Below are positions 8,488-16,930 of a DNA stretch of 64,000 nucleotides, piece by piece. This DNA is from Modestobacter marinus (GTDB lineage: Bacteria > Actinomycetota > Actinomycetes > Mycobacteriales > Geodermatophilaceae), in NCBI RefSeq assembly GCF_019799945.1, contig NZ_JABGCH010000001.1:310001-374000 (forward strand), written 5' to 3'. Below the pieces are notes generated by a model. The model was not told the DNA's origin and ran no database searches. It worked only from the letters and a program-made list of their open reading frames with translations. Every line of letters starts with the position of its first letter. Position 1 is the stretch's first letter. Both the position numbers and the translations under genes were made by a program.

Positions 8488-11403
8488 GTGTCGCGGAACC
8501 AGCCCGCCGTCCCGTCCGTTCCCGCCCACGTGCGCTCCGCTCCCGGGGCGGCGCCCCGCTCGCCGCGCCCTGCCGCGCGGTCCGCCGTCGCCGCCCTGCT
8601 CACAAGCCTGCTGGTCCTGACCCTCGCCGTCACGGCCGTCGGGCGCGCGCCGTCGGCCCGCGCCGCCGAGGACGTCGCCACCACCGAGGCCCGGGTGCCC
8701 TCGGGCACCGGCGCCGCCGCGGTCGAGCTCGACACCACGCTGCACGTCCCACCCACGGCCACCGCCGCCGATCCGGCGCCCGCGGTGCTGCTCGCCCACG
8801 GTTTCGGCGGGAGCAAGGACTCCGTCGCCGCGGACGCCGAGGACCTGGCCGGCCGCGGGTACGTCGTCCTCGCCTGGTCGGCGCGCGGGTTCGGCGCCAG
8901 CACCGGGCAGATCGGCCTGAACGACCCGCGGTACGAGGTCGCCGACGTCAGCACGCTGCTCGACCTGCTCGCCGACCGGGACGACGTCCTCCTCGACGGC
9001 CCGGGCGACCCGCGGGTCGGCGTCGCCGGCGGGTCCTACGGCGGGGCGCTGGCGCTGCTGGCCGCCGCCTACGAGCCGCGGGTCGACGCCATCGCGCCGC
9101 AGATCACCTGGAACTCCCTGACCACCGCGCTCTTCCCGGAGCAGGCCGGGGCGGTCTCCGGCGAGGACACCCCGGCCGCCACCCCGGTCAGCACCGACCT
9201 CGGCGTCTTCAAGCGGACGTGGGCCGGCATCTTCTTCGGCACGGGGGCGGCCGGCCTCCCCGTGAACGGGGACGCCACCGGTGGCCCTCCGGGGGACGGC
9301 GTCCCGACCGGGGACGGCATGCCCGTCGACGGGGCGGACCCGGCCGCCGTGGCCCGGGCGCTGACCTGCGGGCGGTTCAGCGCCGAGATCTGCGCCGCCT
9401 ACCAGTCCGCGGCGCCCACCGGCGCGCTCACCCCCCAGATCGCGGCCGTGCTGGAGCGCAGCAGCCCGGCGGGCGTGCTCGACCGGATCACCGCGCCCAC
9501 CCTGCTCGTGCAGGGCACGCAGGACTCGCTGTTCGGGCTCGGCGAGGCCGACGCCAATGCGCGCGGCATCGCCGCGAACGGCACCCCGGTGCGCGTCGTC
9601 TGGTACGCCGGCGGCCACGACACCGGCAGCTCCGACCGGGTCGCCGCCGAGCTGCGCGAGGAGGTCGCCGGCTGGTTCGAGGCCCACCTCCGGAACGCGG
9701 GGAACGAGCCGGACGGCGGCTTCAGCTATCCGGCGCCGACCGGGCTGAGCAGCGTGGGCAGCGTCCAGGGCGGCACGCAGACTGTCGAGGCGCGCGCCTA
9801 TCCGGGCCTGGCCGGCACCGACCCGGTGGGGCGCGCGGCCATCGAGCTGTCGGGGACCGTCCAGCCCGTCGTCGCCCCGGCCGGCGGCAGTCCCGCCACC
9901 CTGACCACCGTCCCCGGCCTCGGCGCGCTGACCGGCGCACTGGGCGGCAGCACGCTGGAGATCCCCGGCCAGGCGGCCGCCTTCGACTCGGCCGCGCTGA
10001 CCGACGCTGTCGACGTCGTGGGCGCCTCGACCGTCGACCTCACCGTCTCCTCGCCCACGGGCAGCGCCACGCTGTTCGCCAAGCTCTACGACGTCGCGCC
10101 CGACGGCACCATGAGCCTGCCGGGCAGCCTGGTCGCGCCGCTCGCGCTGACCGGCCTGTCGGCGGACCCGACGGCGCCGACGCAGGTGACAGTGACCCTG
10201 CCCGGCATCGTGCACCGCTTCGAGGTCGGGCACACGATGCGGGTCGTCGTCTCGACCACCGACCAGGCCTACGCCCTGCCGGCCGAGTCCACGGTCTACA
10301 CGGTGGGGCTCGCCGGGGGAGCGGCCCTGGCGGCGCCGCAGGTGGGCGGGGCGGTCGAGTCCGCCGCCGGCAGCACGCGCTGGTGGGTGCTGCTCGCCGT
10401 CCTGGCCGGCCTCGCCCTGCTCGCCTGGCTGGCCGCCCGGCTGTGGGGACGGCGGCACCGCCGGCAGCTCTCGGTGGCCGCGCCGGACGGCGAGGACGTG
10501 CCGCTGCGGTTCACCGGGGTCACCAAGGCCTACGCGGACGGTTTCGTCGCCGTCCGCGACCTGTCCTTCGAGGTGCGCCGCGGCCAGGTGCTCGGGCTGC
10601 TCGGCCCGAACGGCGCGGGCAAGACGACGTCGCTGCGGATGCTGATGGGCCTCATCCGGCCGACCGAGGGGCGGATCGAGGTGTTCGGCCACGCGGCCGG
10701 CGCCGGCGCCCCGGTGCTCTCCCGGCTGGGCTCCTTCGTCGAGGGCACCGGCCTGCAGCCGCACCTGTCCGGCCGGGACAACCTCACGCTGTACTGGGCC
10801 GCCACCGGCCGGCCGCTCGCCGACGCGCACATGGAGGAGGCGATCGAGGTCGCCGGCCTCGGGACCGCGATCGACAAGCGGGTGCGCAGCTATAGCCAGG
10901 GCATGCGGCAGCGGGTGGCGATCGCCCAGGCGATGCTCGGCCTCCCCGACCTGCTGGTCCTCGACGAGCCGACCAACGGGCTCGACCCGCCGCAGATCCA
11001 CGCCATGCGGCAGGTGCTGCGCTCCTACGCCGAGACCGGGCGCACGGTCATCGTCTCCAGCCACCTGCTGGCCGAGATCGAGCAGACCTGCACCCACGTC
11101 GTGGTGATGGCCAAGGGGCGGAAGATCGCCCAGGGCACGGTCGACGAGATCGTCGGCACCGGCGGGGCGGTGCTGGTCGGCCTGGCCGACGACACCGACA
11201 CCGACCGGGCCGCCGCCGTCCTCGCCGCCCTGCCCGGAGCCGGTCCCGTCGACCGCACCGACGAGGGCCTGGTCGTCGACCTCGGGCCCACCAGCCGGGC
11301 GGCGGCGGTGGCCGCCCTGGTGGCGGCCGGCATCGGCGTCGACCGGATCCTCCCGCGCCGCCGGCTGGAGGACGCGTTCCTGTCCCTGGTGGGAGATAGC
11401 TGA
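8488..11403 (+). CDS. Secreted CocE/X-Pro peptidase-type hydrolase fused to an ABC ATPase
   Basis: Predicted 971-aa fusion. Residues ~31-58 form a signal-anchor segment. Residues ~60-400 are an alpha/beta hydrolase of the CocE/NonD type with Ser183 (GGSYGG), Asp346 (QGTQDS) and His377 (AGGHDT). Residues ~430-615 resemble the beta-rich PepX C-terminal domain. A second membrane span covers ~631-652. Residues ~670-895 are a complete ABC ATPase: Walker A GPNGAGKT (Lys712), signature YSQGMRQR, Walker B LVLDEP (Asp826, Glu827). The hydrolase would face outside and the ATPase inside. The permease starts within this stop codon (TGATG), so the two form one transporter. The substrate is unknown; a peptide or ester whose processing is linked to transport is inference. 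Confidence 0.88.
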   Translation: MSRNQPAVPSVPAHVRSAPGAAPRSPRPAARSAVAALLTSLLVLTLAVTAVGRAPSARAAEDVATTEARVPSGTGAAAVELDTTLHVPPTATAADPAPAVLLAHGFGGSKDSVAADAEDLAGRGYVVLAWSARGFGASTGQIGLNDPRYEVADVSTLLDLLADRDDVLLDGPGDPRVGVAGGSYGGALALLAAAYEPRVDAIAPQITWNSLTTALFPEQAGAVSGEDTPAATPVSTDLGVFKRTWAGIFFGTGAAGLPVNGDATGGPPGDGVPTGDGMPVDGADPAAVARALTCGRFSAEICAAYQSAAPTGALTPQIAAVLERSSPAGVLDRITAPTLLVQGTQDSLFGLGEADANARGIAANGTPVRVVWYAGGHDTGSSDRVAAELREEVAGWFEAHLRNAGNEPDGGFSYPAPTGLSSVGSVQGGTQTVEARAYPGLAGTDPVGRAAIELSGTVQPVVAPAGGSPATLTTVPGLGALTGALGGSTLEIPGQAAAFDSAALTDAVDVVGASTVDLTVSSPTGSATLFAKLYDVAPDGTMSLPGSLVAPLALTGLSADPTAPTQVTVTLPGIVHRFEVGHTMRVVVSTTDQAYALPAESTVYTVGLAGGAALAAPQVGGAVESAAGSTRWWVLLAVLAGLALLAWLAARLWGRRHRRQLSVAAPDGEDVPLRFTGVTKAYADGFVAVRDLSFEVRRGQVLGLLGPNGAGKTTSLRMLMGLIRPTEGRIEVFGHAAGAGAPVLSRLGSFVEGTGLQPHLSGRDNLTLYWAATGRPLADAHMEEAIEVAGLGTAIDKRVRSYSQGMRQRVAIAQAMLGLPDLLVLDEPTNGLDPPQIHAMRQVLRSYAETGRTVIVSSHLLAEIEQTCTHVVVMAKGRKIAQGTVDEIVGTGGAVLVGLADDTDTDRAAAVLAALPGAGPVDRTDEGLVVDLGPTSRAAAVAALVAAGIGVDRILPRRRLEDAFLSLVGDS

Positions 11404-12269
11404 TGACGACGACCGCAACGGCGACGGGCGCGGCACCGGGCTACCGGCCCGAGCGCACCCTGCGGCTGGGCGTGGAGCTGCGCCGGCAGTTCAAGCGCCG
11501 CCGCACCCTCGGCGTCTTCGCCCTCATGGCGGCGCTGCCGCTGATCCTCATCGGCGCGCTGCAGCTGGGCGGCACCGAGGAGGCGGAGGAGAACAGCCGG
11601 GTCAACCTGGTCGACGTCGCCACCGCGAGCGGGCTGAACCTGACCCTGTTCGTGCTCTTCGCGACCACCGGGTTCTTCCTGGTCGTCGTCTTCGCGCTGT
11701 TCTTCGGCGACACGGTGGCCAGCGAGGCGTCCTGGGGGTCGCTGCGCTACGCGCTGGCCACCCCGGTGCCGCGGGCCCGGCTGCTGCGGCAGAAGTGGCT
11801 GGCCGCACTCGTGCTCTCGGTCGGCGCCATGGTGCTGCTGGTCGGGGTCGCCCTGGTCGCGGGCGGGATCGCCTTCGGCTTCGGTGACCTGCGGACGCCG
11901 GTGGGGATCGCGCTGGCCCAGGGCACCGGGATGGTCCGGCTGGCCGGGATGGTGGGCTACCTCGTCGTCCACCTGCTGATCGTCGGGTCGCTCGCGTTCT
12001 GGCTGTCGACCGTCACCGACGCGCCGCTGGCCGCCGTCGGCGGGGCGGTCTTCACCACCATCGTGTTCGCGGTGCTGGAGCAGGTCGAGCAGCTCGGCGC
12101 CGTCCGCGACTGGTTCCCGACCGCGCACAACTACGCGTGGACCGACCTGCTGCAGACCCCCGTCGACTCCGGCGACCTCTTCCGCGGCGTGGTGCAGGGC
12201 CTGGCCTACTCGGCGGTGTTCACCGCGCTGGCCTTCCGGCACTTCGCCCGCAAGGACGTCACCTCCTGA
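11403..12269 (+). CDS. ABC-2 type transporter permease, partner of the hydrolase-ATPase fusion
   Basis: Predicted 288-aa membrane protein with about six helices: near residues 35-55, 78-102, 134-160, 178-202, 212-230 and a C-terminal one near 262-280. The segment FFGDTVASEASWGSLRYALA, which follows the second helix, is typical of ABC-2 permeases. ATG 11403 overlaps the upstream TGA by one base, so translation is coupled. A strong 17-bp hairpin follows the stop. The order ATPase then permease is standard for ABC-2 exporters; the added external hydrolase on the ATPase subunit is the unusual part. Confidence 0.9.
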   Translation: MTTTATATGAAPGYRPERTLRLGVELRRQFKRRRTLGVFALMAALPLILIGALQLGGTEEAEENSRVNLVDVATASGLNLTLFVLFATTGFFLVVVFALFFGDTVASEASWGSLRYALATPVPRARLLRQKWLAALVLSVGAMVLLVGVALVAGGIAFGFGDLRTPVGIALAQGTGMVRLAGMVGYLVVHLLIVGSLAFWLSTVTDAPLAAVGGAVFTTIVFAVLEQVEQLGAVRDWFPTAHNYAWTDLLQTPVDSGDLFRGVVQGLAYSAVFTALAFRHFARKDVTS

Positions 12270-12273
12270 CCGG

Positions 12274-12313
12274 GCGGCGGGCCCGGCCGCCCCGAAGCGG
12301 CCGGGCCCGCCGC
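12274..12313. terminator. Bidirectional hairpin terminator
   Basis: A perfect 17-bp stem, 12274-12290 with 12297-12313, encloses the loop CCCGAA. It lies between the stop of the ABC permease (+) and the stop of the chaplin-like gene (-), so it can serve both convergent transcripts. Confidence 0.85.
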
Positions 12314-12315
12314 GT

Positions 12316-13308
12316 TCAGGTCAGCCGACGACGGCGCGCGGCCGCGGTCAGGCCGAGGCCGGTGGTGAGCAGGAGCAGCGCCAACAGCACCGGTCCGAGC
12401 ACCGGGCTGCCGGTGTAGGCCAGCGCGGCGCCGTCCGTCGGGCCGGCCACCGTGCCGGCGGACCCGGCGAGCGGCGATCCGGGGGAAGCGGGCAGGTCGC
12501 CTGACGACAGGGCCCGGGTGACCGGCGCACCGACGGCGACCCCGCCGTGCTGCCCGACCGTCGTGCCGCCGCGGGCCTGACCGTTCGGCCCGCCAGCCGC
12601 CTCGGTGCCGGCGTCCGGCCGGGAGGTCGACGAGCAGGTGGCCCCGGCGGTGCCGACGACGGCGAGGCCGTTGCCGCACGCGGTGACCGGGACGTCGGCG
12701 GCCACGGTCGACCCACTGCCGTCGGTCGCCCCGTCGGGCGCCGAGCAGCCGGCCGTGGACCCGCCGAGGACCGCCAGGCCGTTCCCGCACACCGCCAGCG
12801 GGGCGTCCAGGTCGACGAGCGAGCCGGTGCCGGACCCGGTGCTGGCGGGCGGGCCGGCCGTTCCCGACGCCGTGGCGTCGCCGAGGACGCCGACGGCGTT
12901 GCCGGCCACGGTGACCGGGACGTCGGCGGCCACGGTCGACGGGGGTCCGTCGGACCCGGCCGTGGTCCCGGAGCCGGCGGCGGTGCCGGTTCCGGTGCCG
13001 GCGGGTGCGGCCGGCTGGGCGACGTCCAGCCCGGCGACGTCCGCGGCGTTGACGGCCACGGTGACCGGCACGGCGGCGGTGACGAGGCCGAGGTCGACCG
13101 CCACCGCGCCGCTGACGTCGGGCAGCGGGACCTCGGCCGGGGTGTCGCCGGGAGCCGTGCCGAGGACGGCGAGTGCGTTGTCCGTGACGGTGACCGGGAC
13201 GGTCACGTCCAGGACGTGGTCGTCGGCGGCGGCGACGCCGGTCCCGACGGCCAGCAGGCCGCCGGCCAGCAGCCCTGTCTGCAGGGCGCGCGTGATCCAC
13301 ACGTTCAT
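12316..13308 (-). CDS. Chaplin-like repeat surface protein with LAYTG sorting signal
   Basis: Predicted 330-aa exported protein. The signal peptide covers residues 1-27 (cleavage near VAAADD). The body has five spaced copies of a chaplin-like unit, consensus VPVTVxxNAxxVLG; two copies carry the paired Cys form CGNGLAVLGGSTAGC / CGNGLAVVGTAGATC and the others lack Cys. Thr/Gly/Ser/Pro linkers separate them. The C terminus has LAYTG, a hydrophobic segment and a basic tail, matching class E (LAxTG) sortase substrates. Chaplins are amphipathic amyloid proteins that coat aerial hyphae and spores in Streptomyces; a coat or adhesion role here is inference. No sortase gene is seen in the window. Confidence 0.8.
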   Translation of the reverse strand: MNVWITRALQTGLLAGGLLAVGTGVAAADDHVLDVTVPVTVTDNALAVLGTAPGDTPAEVPLPDVSGAVAVDLGLVTAAVPVTVAVNAADVAGLDVAQPAAPAGTGTGTAAGSGTTAGSDGPPSTVAADVPVTVAGNAVGVLGDATASGTAGPPASTGSGTGSLVDLDAPLAVCGNGLAVLGGSTAGCSAPDGATDGSGSTVAADVPVTACGNGLAVVGTAGATCSSTSRPDAGTEAAGGPNGQARGGTTVGQHGGVAVGAPVTRALSSGDLPASPGSPLAGSAGTVAGPTDGAALAYTGSPVLGPVLLALLLLTTGLGLTAAARRRRLT

Positions 13309-13411
13309 GGGAGGTGTCCTCCTCGAGGTGGTGCTCGGACTGGGATGAGCCGGTCGCGGCGGGCGCGACCGGGTGGCGCCGGGTCAACTCGGACGGCTGA
13401 CGGCGGCGGTC

Positions 13412-14239
13412 TCAGTCCGGGGAGAAGGCGGGGTCGTACGCGGCGTCGCCGGTGGCGCCCCGTGCGCCGTCCGTGGTGGTGGGGAGGGCGAGGGCCGCCA
13501 CGACGGCGGCCCCGGAAGCGAGGTCGGCCGGCGGCTGGTCGGCGGACGAGCCGGCCCCGGCGGCGGACGTGGGCAGCGCGGCCGGGACGCCGCCCGGGGT
13601 CGGCGGCGCGGGGATGGGCGCCGGCGGGGCGTCCGGTGACAGGTTCGGAGAACCGGTGGTCCGGGAGGGCGGGACGTCGACCGCCGGACCTGCGACCGGC
13701 GCGGGGGCCGGGGTCCCGGACAGCGCGCCGGACGGCTCGACGGACCCCACCGGGGTGTCCGCTGCGTCGGCCGGGGCGGGAGAGAGGGGCGCAGGCACCG
13801 GCCCGCCCGCGGGGTCCGCGGGCTGCGCCGCGGCGGCCTGCACCTGCGGAACCGCCCGCAGCACCGGCTCGACCACGGGGGCGACGGCCTGCGCCGCCGG
13901 GGGGAGGACCGGCGCGGCGACCTGCAGCACCGGCTCGACCGCGGCGTGCACCGGGGGAGCGAGGAGCGGCGTGGTGGCCTGCAGCGCCGGCTCGACCACG
14001 GGTGCCGCGACCTCCGCCACGGTCGGGGTCACGACCGGCGCGACGAGCTCCGCGGCCGGCTCGCCGACCTGCTCGGCGACCCCCGCCAGCAGGTCCCCGG
14101 GCAGCCGTGTCGTGTCCGCCGAGGCGGTGGCCGAGCCGAGCAGCCACAGCAGGGTGCCCAGGCCGGCGAGCACGAGGACACGGCGGAGGTACCGCGGCAG
14201 CCGGGCGGCACGGGGCGCGGCCGGGATGGATCCGCTCAT
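13412..14239 (-). CDS. Secreted Ala/Pro/Val-rich repeat protein, unknown function
   Basis: Predicted 275-aa protein with an N-terminal basic region, a hydrophobic segment near residues 20-41 and probable signal cleavage after ATASA. The mature part has about six degenerate copies of a heptad-like unit APVVEPxLQ/APVLPPxxQ (residues ~60-135), then a Pro/Ser/Thr/Gly-rich tail with no predicted fold. The repeats could form an elongated polyproline-like or helical spacer in the wall. I do not recognise the family. It lies about 100 bp upstream of the chaplin-like gene on the same strand, so the pair may be co-expressed surface proteins. Confidence 0.65.
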   Translation of the reverse strand: MSGSIPAAPRAARLPRYLRRVLVLAGLGTLLWLLGSATASADTTRLPGDLLAGVAEQVGEPAAELVAPVVTPTVAEVAAPVVEPALQATTPLLAPPVHAAVEPVLQVAAPVLPPAAQAVAPVVEPVLRAVPQVQAAAAQPADPAGGPVPAPLSPAPADAADTPVGSVEPSGALSGTPAPAPVAGPAVDVPPSRTTGSPNLSPDAPPAPIPAPPTPGGVPAALPTSAAGAGSSADQPPADLASGAAVVAALALPTTTDGARGATGDAAYDPAFSPD

Positions 14240-14387
14240 CGCGCCTCCCCACCGTGCGTCGCCGGGTGCTCACGTCCAGTGAAGCGGCTGACCGGGGCGG
14301 GCGCTGTGCGGAACGGGTCGTCCGATGGGGTGCACTCGGGGGCCCGGCCCGTCACCGACGGTCAGGACGTCACCCGACCCGGTGGCC

Positions 14388-15209
14388 CTACAGGGAGGCG
14401 AGCACCGCCTCGGCCCAGCCCTCGCCCATGGGCGCCTCGGTCACCACGACGTTCGGGACGGCGGACAACCGGGCCGCCATGCCGTCGACCGCGGCCCCGT
14501 TGGCGGTGATCCAGAGCCGGCCGACCGCGGGCGCCATGTCCAGGTCGCTCACGCTGTCGCCGACCGCCACCGCGTCGGCGGCCGTCAGCCCGCGCCGGGC
14601 CAGGTCCCAGCGGATCGCCGCGCCCTTGGAGATCCCGCGCGGCATCAGGTGGTAGACGTGCGGCGGCAGCGCCTCGGGCGCCAGCGTCATCCGGGACGTC
14701 GCCGGCACGGCGCCGTTGTCGTTGATCGTCAGCCAGGCCCAGCCGCGCTCGGCGAGCCAGCCGTCCACCGCCGCGGGGTCGACCCGGCCGCGCAGCAGGG
14801 CGTCGGCCGCGTGGGTGGCGTGCCAGGGTGCGTGCCACTCGAGCCGGCCGGGGTGCGCGGCGATCAGCTGCTCGACCACGCCCAGCTCGGCCATCACCGA
14901 CATCGGCGTCCGGCCGGCGTACTCCGCGGGCAGGTCGCCGGGGAGCAGGTGGCTCCGCCGTCCGCCGTCCCAGCTGACGACCGACCCCAGCTCGGCGATC
15001 GCGCCGTCCGCGGCGAAGATCCGCTGCGCCTCCAGGAGCTGGTCCGGGGTGCGGCCGGAGACCAGCACCAGGGGCACGCCGGCGCGGTGCAGCTCCAGCA
15101 GCGCGGTGGCCGGGGTGGCGGTCAGCGCCCGGTCCGCCCGGTGCCAGAAGGAGCCGCGCGGGCCCACCATCGTGCCGTCGAGGTCGGTGTAGACGATGCG
15201 GGCGGGCAC
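14388..15209 (-). CDS. HAD-superfamily (type IIB) phosphatase
   Basis: Predicted 273-aa Cof/MPGP-type HAD hydrolase. GTG 15209 is preferred over a far upstream ATG because homology begins at once: motif I YTDLDGTM (Asp9, Asp11), motif II VLVSGRT, the conserved Lys in GISKGAAIRWD, and motif IV VGDSVSDLDM. The cap (residues ~85-190) is of the C2B type. Mannosyl-3-phosphoglycerate phosphatase-like enzymes have this build, but the true substrate cannot be told from sequence. It is transcribed divergently from the thrC riboswitch leader with about 60 bp between them. Confidence 0.85.
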   Translation of the reverse strand: MPARIVYTDLDGTMVGPRGSFWHRADRALTATPATALLELHRAGVPLVLVSGRTPDQLLEAQRIFAADGAIAELGSVVSWDGGRRSHLLPGDLPAEYAGRTPMSVMAELGVVEQLIAAHPGRLEWHAPWHATHAADALLRGRVDPAAVDGWLAERGWAWLTINDNGAVPATSRMTLAPEALPPHVYHLMPRGISKGAAIRWDLARRGLTAADAVAVGDSVSDLDMAPAVGRLWITANGAAVDGMAARLSAVPNVVVTEAPMGEGWAEAVLASL

Positions 15210-15251
15210 CTGCCCATCCTGGCCGTCCCCGGACCCGCCCGACGTGCCGGG

Positions 15252-15257
15252 TACAGT
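15252..15257 (+). promoter_or_regulatory. Predicted -10 element of the thrC transcript
   Basis: TACAGT fits the actinobacterial TAnnnT -10 pattern and would start transcription near 15264, just before the first strand of the riboswitch P1 helix at 15271. No convincing -35 is seen. Confidence 0.5.
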
Positions 15258-15270
15258 CGCGCACGTTCCA

Positions 15271-15394
15271 CTCATCCAGAGGGGCAGAGGGACACGGCCC
15301 GATGAAGCCCCGGCAACCGCCGTCCGCACGTCCGCGGACGGGAGGTGCCAATTCCGTCCCGCGCGGCTCGACGGCCCGACGCGGGGAAGATGAG
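15271..15394 (+). promoter_or_regulatory. SAM riboswitch (S-box, SAM-I type) controlling thrC
   Basis: The leader has the S-box landmarks in order: P1 strand CTCATC (15271-15276), AGAGGGGCAGAGGGA, the GGCCC-GATGAA-GCCCCGGCAACC core (about 15296-15321), GGTGCCAATTCC (about 15343-15354) and the closing P1 strand GATGAG (15389-15394). The closing strand runs straight into GAGGAGG, so SAM-bound P1 can bury part of the thrC Shine-Dalgarno; translational control is therefore predicted. High SAM should turn the gene off. Confidence 0.88.
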
Positions 15395-15408
15395 GAGGTT
15401 GTCGTCGA

Positions 15409-16710
15409 ATGACCCTGACTGCTCCCGGTTCCCTCCAGGCCGACTCCACGGCCGGAGGCCCGATCGTCCCCAACCCGGCCAAGGGCCTGGTCTGTCGCAA
15501 CTGTGGCGCGACGTTCGGCCTCATCGCCGAGCACGCCTGCGCCGAGTGCTTCGGACCGCTCGAGGTCGACTACGACAAGGACCTGCTCCAGGCGGTGACC
15601 CGCGAGCAGATCGAGGCCGGACCGCAGAACATCTGGCGGTACGTCGGGCTGCTGCCGGTCGGGCAGGACCCGGCGTCCCGGGTCACCCTCGACCCGGGCC
15701 TGACCCCGCTCATCCGCGCCGACCGGCTCGCCGCCGAGCTCGGCATCACCGGTGGGCTGTGGGTGAAGGACGACTCGGCCAACCCGACCCACTCGTTCAA
15801 GGACCGCGTGGTCAGCCTCGCCGCGACCGCCGCCAAGGGCTTCGGCTACACCAAGATCGCCTGCGCCTCCACCGGCAACCTGGCCAACTCGGTGGCCGCG
15901 CACGCCGCGCGCAACGGCCTGCCCAGCTTCGTCTTCGTGCCCAGCGACCTGGAGCCGGGCAAGATCGTCCAGTCGGCGGTCTACGGGCAGGCGCTGATCG
16001 CCGTCGACGGTTCCTACGACGACGTCAACCGGCTCACCAGCGAGCTCGCCGAGACCGACGAGTTCGAGGACGCCGCCTTCGTCAACCAGAACGTCCGGCC
16101 GTACTACGCCGAGGGCTCCAAGACGATGGGCTACGAGCTCGCCGAGCAGCTGGGCTGGCGGATCCCCGCGCAGGTCGTCATCCCGATGGCGTCCGGCTCG
16201 CTGCTCACCAAGGTCGACAAGGCCTGGCGGGAGCTCGTCGCCGCCGGGATCGTCGAGGACACCGGGTGGACCGTCTTCGGTGCGCAGTCGGCCGGGTGCG
16301 ACCCGATCGCCACCGCCTTCGACAACGGCTGGGACGTCGTCAAGCCGGTGAAGCCGACCGGGATCGCCAAGTCGCTGAACATCGGCAACCCCGCCGACGG
16401 CCCCTACGCCCTGGACGCGATCCGGCGCACCGGGGGTGCGGTCGGCCGGGTCGGCGACGCCGAGATCGTGCAGGGCATCCGGGACCTCGCCCGCACCACC
16501 GGCGTGTTCGCCGAGACCGCGGGCGGCGTCACCATCGCGGTGCTGCGGCAGCTGGTCGAGGACGGCCGGCTCGACCCGGCCAAGGAGACCGTCGTCCTCA
16601 ACACCGGGGAGGGGCTGAAGACCCTCGACCCGATCACGCCGGTCGTCGGCCCCACCCACCGGGTCCAGCCGACGCTGCGGTCGGTGCGGGAAGCCGGGCT
16701 GATCGGCTGA
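15409..16710 (+). CDS. thrC: Threonine synthase
   Basis: Predicted 433-aa PLP enzyme converting O-phosphohomoserine to threonine. An N-terminal zinc ribbon is visible (Cys29, Cys32, Cys44, Cys47), typical of one thrC subgroup. The PLP lysine is Lys131 in NPTHSFKDR; the phosphate-binding [11 protein letters not shown] and the AETAGGVT segments follow. ATG 15409 has GAGGAGG about 10 nt upstream. The gene is preceded by an S-box riboswitch, so threonine synthesis is tied to SAM supply; O-phosphohomoserine is the branch point with methionine in some organisms. It appears monocistronic. Confidence 0.93.
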   Translation: MTLTAPGSLQADSTAGGPIVPNPAKGLVCRNCGATFGLIAEHACAECFGPLEVDYDKDLLQAVTREQIEAGPQNIWRYVGLLPVGQDPASRVTLDPGLTPLIRADRLAAELGITGGLWVKDDSANPTHSFKDRVVSLAATAAKGFGYTKIACASTGNLANSVAAHAARNGLPSFVFVPSDLEPGKIVQSAVYGQALIAVDGSYDDVNRLTSELAETDEFEDAAFVNQNVRPYYAEGSKTMGYELAEQLGWRIPAQVVIPMASGSLLTKVDKAWRELVAAGIVEDTGWTVFGAQSAGCDPIATAFDNGWDVVKPVKPTGIAKSLNIGNPADGPYALDAIRRTGGAVGRVGDAEIVQGIRDLARTTGVFAETAGGVTIAVLRQLVEDGRLDPAKETVVLNTGEGLKTLDPITPVVGPTHRVQPTLRSVREAGLIG

Positions 16711-16714
16711 CGGC

Positions 16715-16734
16715 GGCCGCGCCGCGGCGCGGCC
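16715..16734 (+). terminator. Palindrome after thrC, possible terminator
   Basis: GGCCGCGCC and GGCGCGGCC form a 20-nt GC palindrome directly after the thrC stop codon (16708-16710). The loop is very tight, so it is only a possible terminator. Confidence 0.35.
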
Positions 16735-16798
16735 CAGCCGGCCGATCGACCGAGCCGCAATCGTTACCACACCGGGTGATGGAGAGCGGTTCGGACCC

Positions 16799-16827
16799 AT
16801 GACCAGCGGCAATCCGTGCTGTACCGT
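16799..16827 (+). promoter_or_regulatory. Predicted promoter of the cold-shock gene
   Basis: ATGACC (16799-16804) and TACCGT (16822-16827) are separated by exactly 17 bp and resemble -35/-10 elements. Initiation near 16834 would give a leader of about 97 nt that begins just before the SD-masking stem. Confidence 0.55.
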
Positions 16828-16842
16828 TCCGCGCGGTTCGAG

Positions 16843-16925
16843 TTCCACGTTCGTGTCCACGGGCGGAAGAGCGAGACCCGACCCCTCGGGAGCAGAGGGG
16901 TTGACCGGACGCACGAACGTGGGAG
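16843..16925 (+). promoter_or_regulatory. Structured csp leader with ribosome-binding-site-masking stem
   Basis: CCACGTTCGTG (16845-16855) is perfectly complementary to CACGAACGTGG (16912-16922), and two further pairs (U-A, G-U) extend the stem over GGGA of the Shine-Dalgarno GGGAG (16921-16925). Inside lies a second hairpin, ACCCCT/AGGGGT, near 16880-16901. The layout suggests translation control by RNA structure, as in cold-shock mRNAs. The pairing is read from sequence; the thermosensor role is inference. Confidence 0.55.
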
Positions 16926-16930
16926 CACAC

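Noticed and set aside
8317-11436. A 1039-codon minus-strand frame opposite the hydrolase-ATPase fusion
   Set aside because: No domains, and the plus strand has all catalytic motifs.
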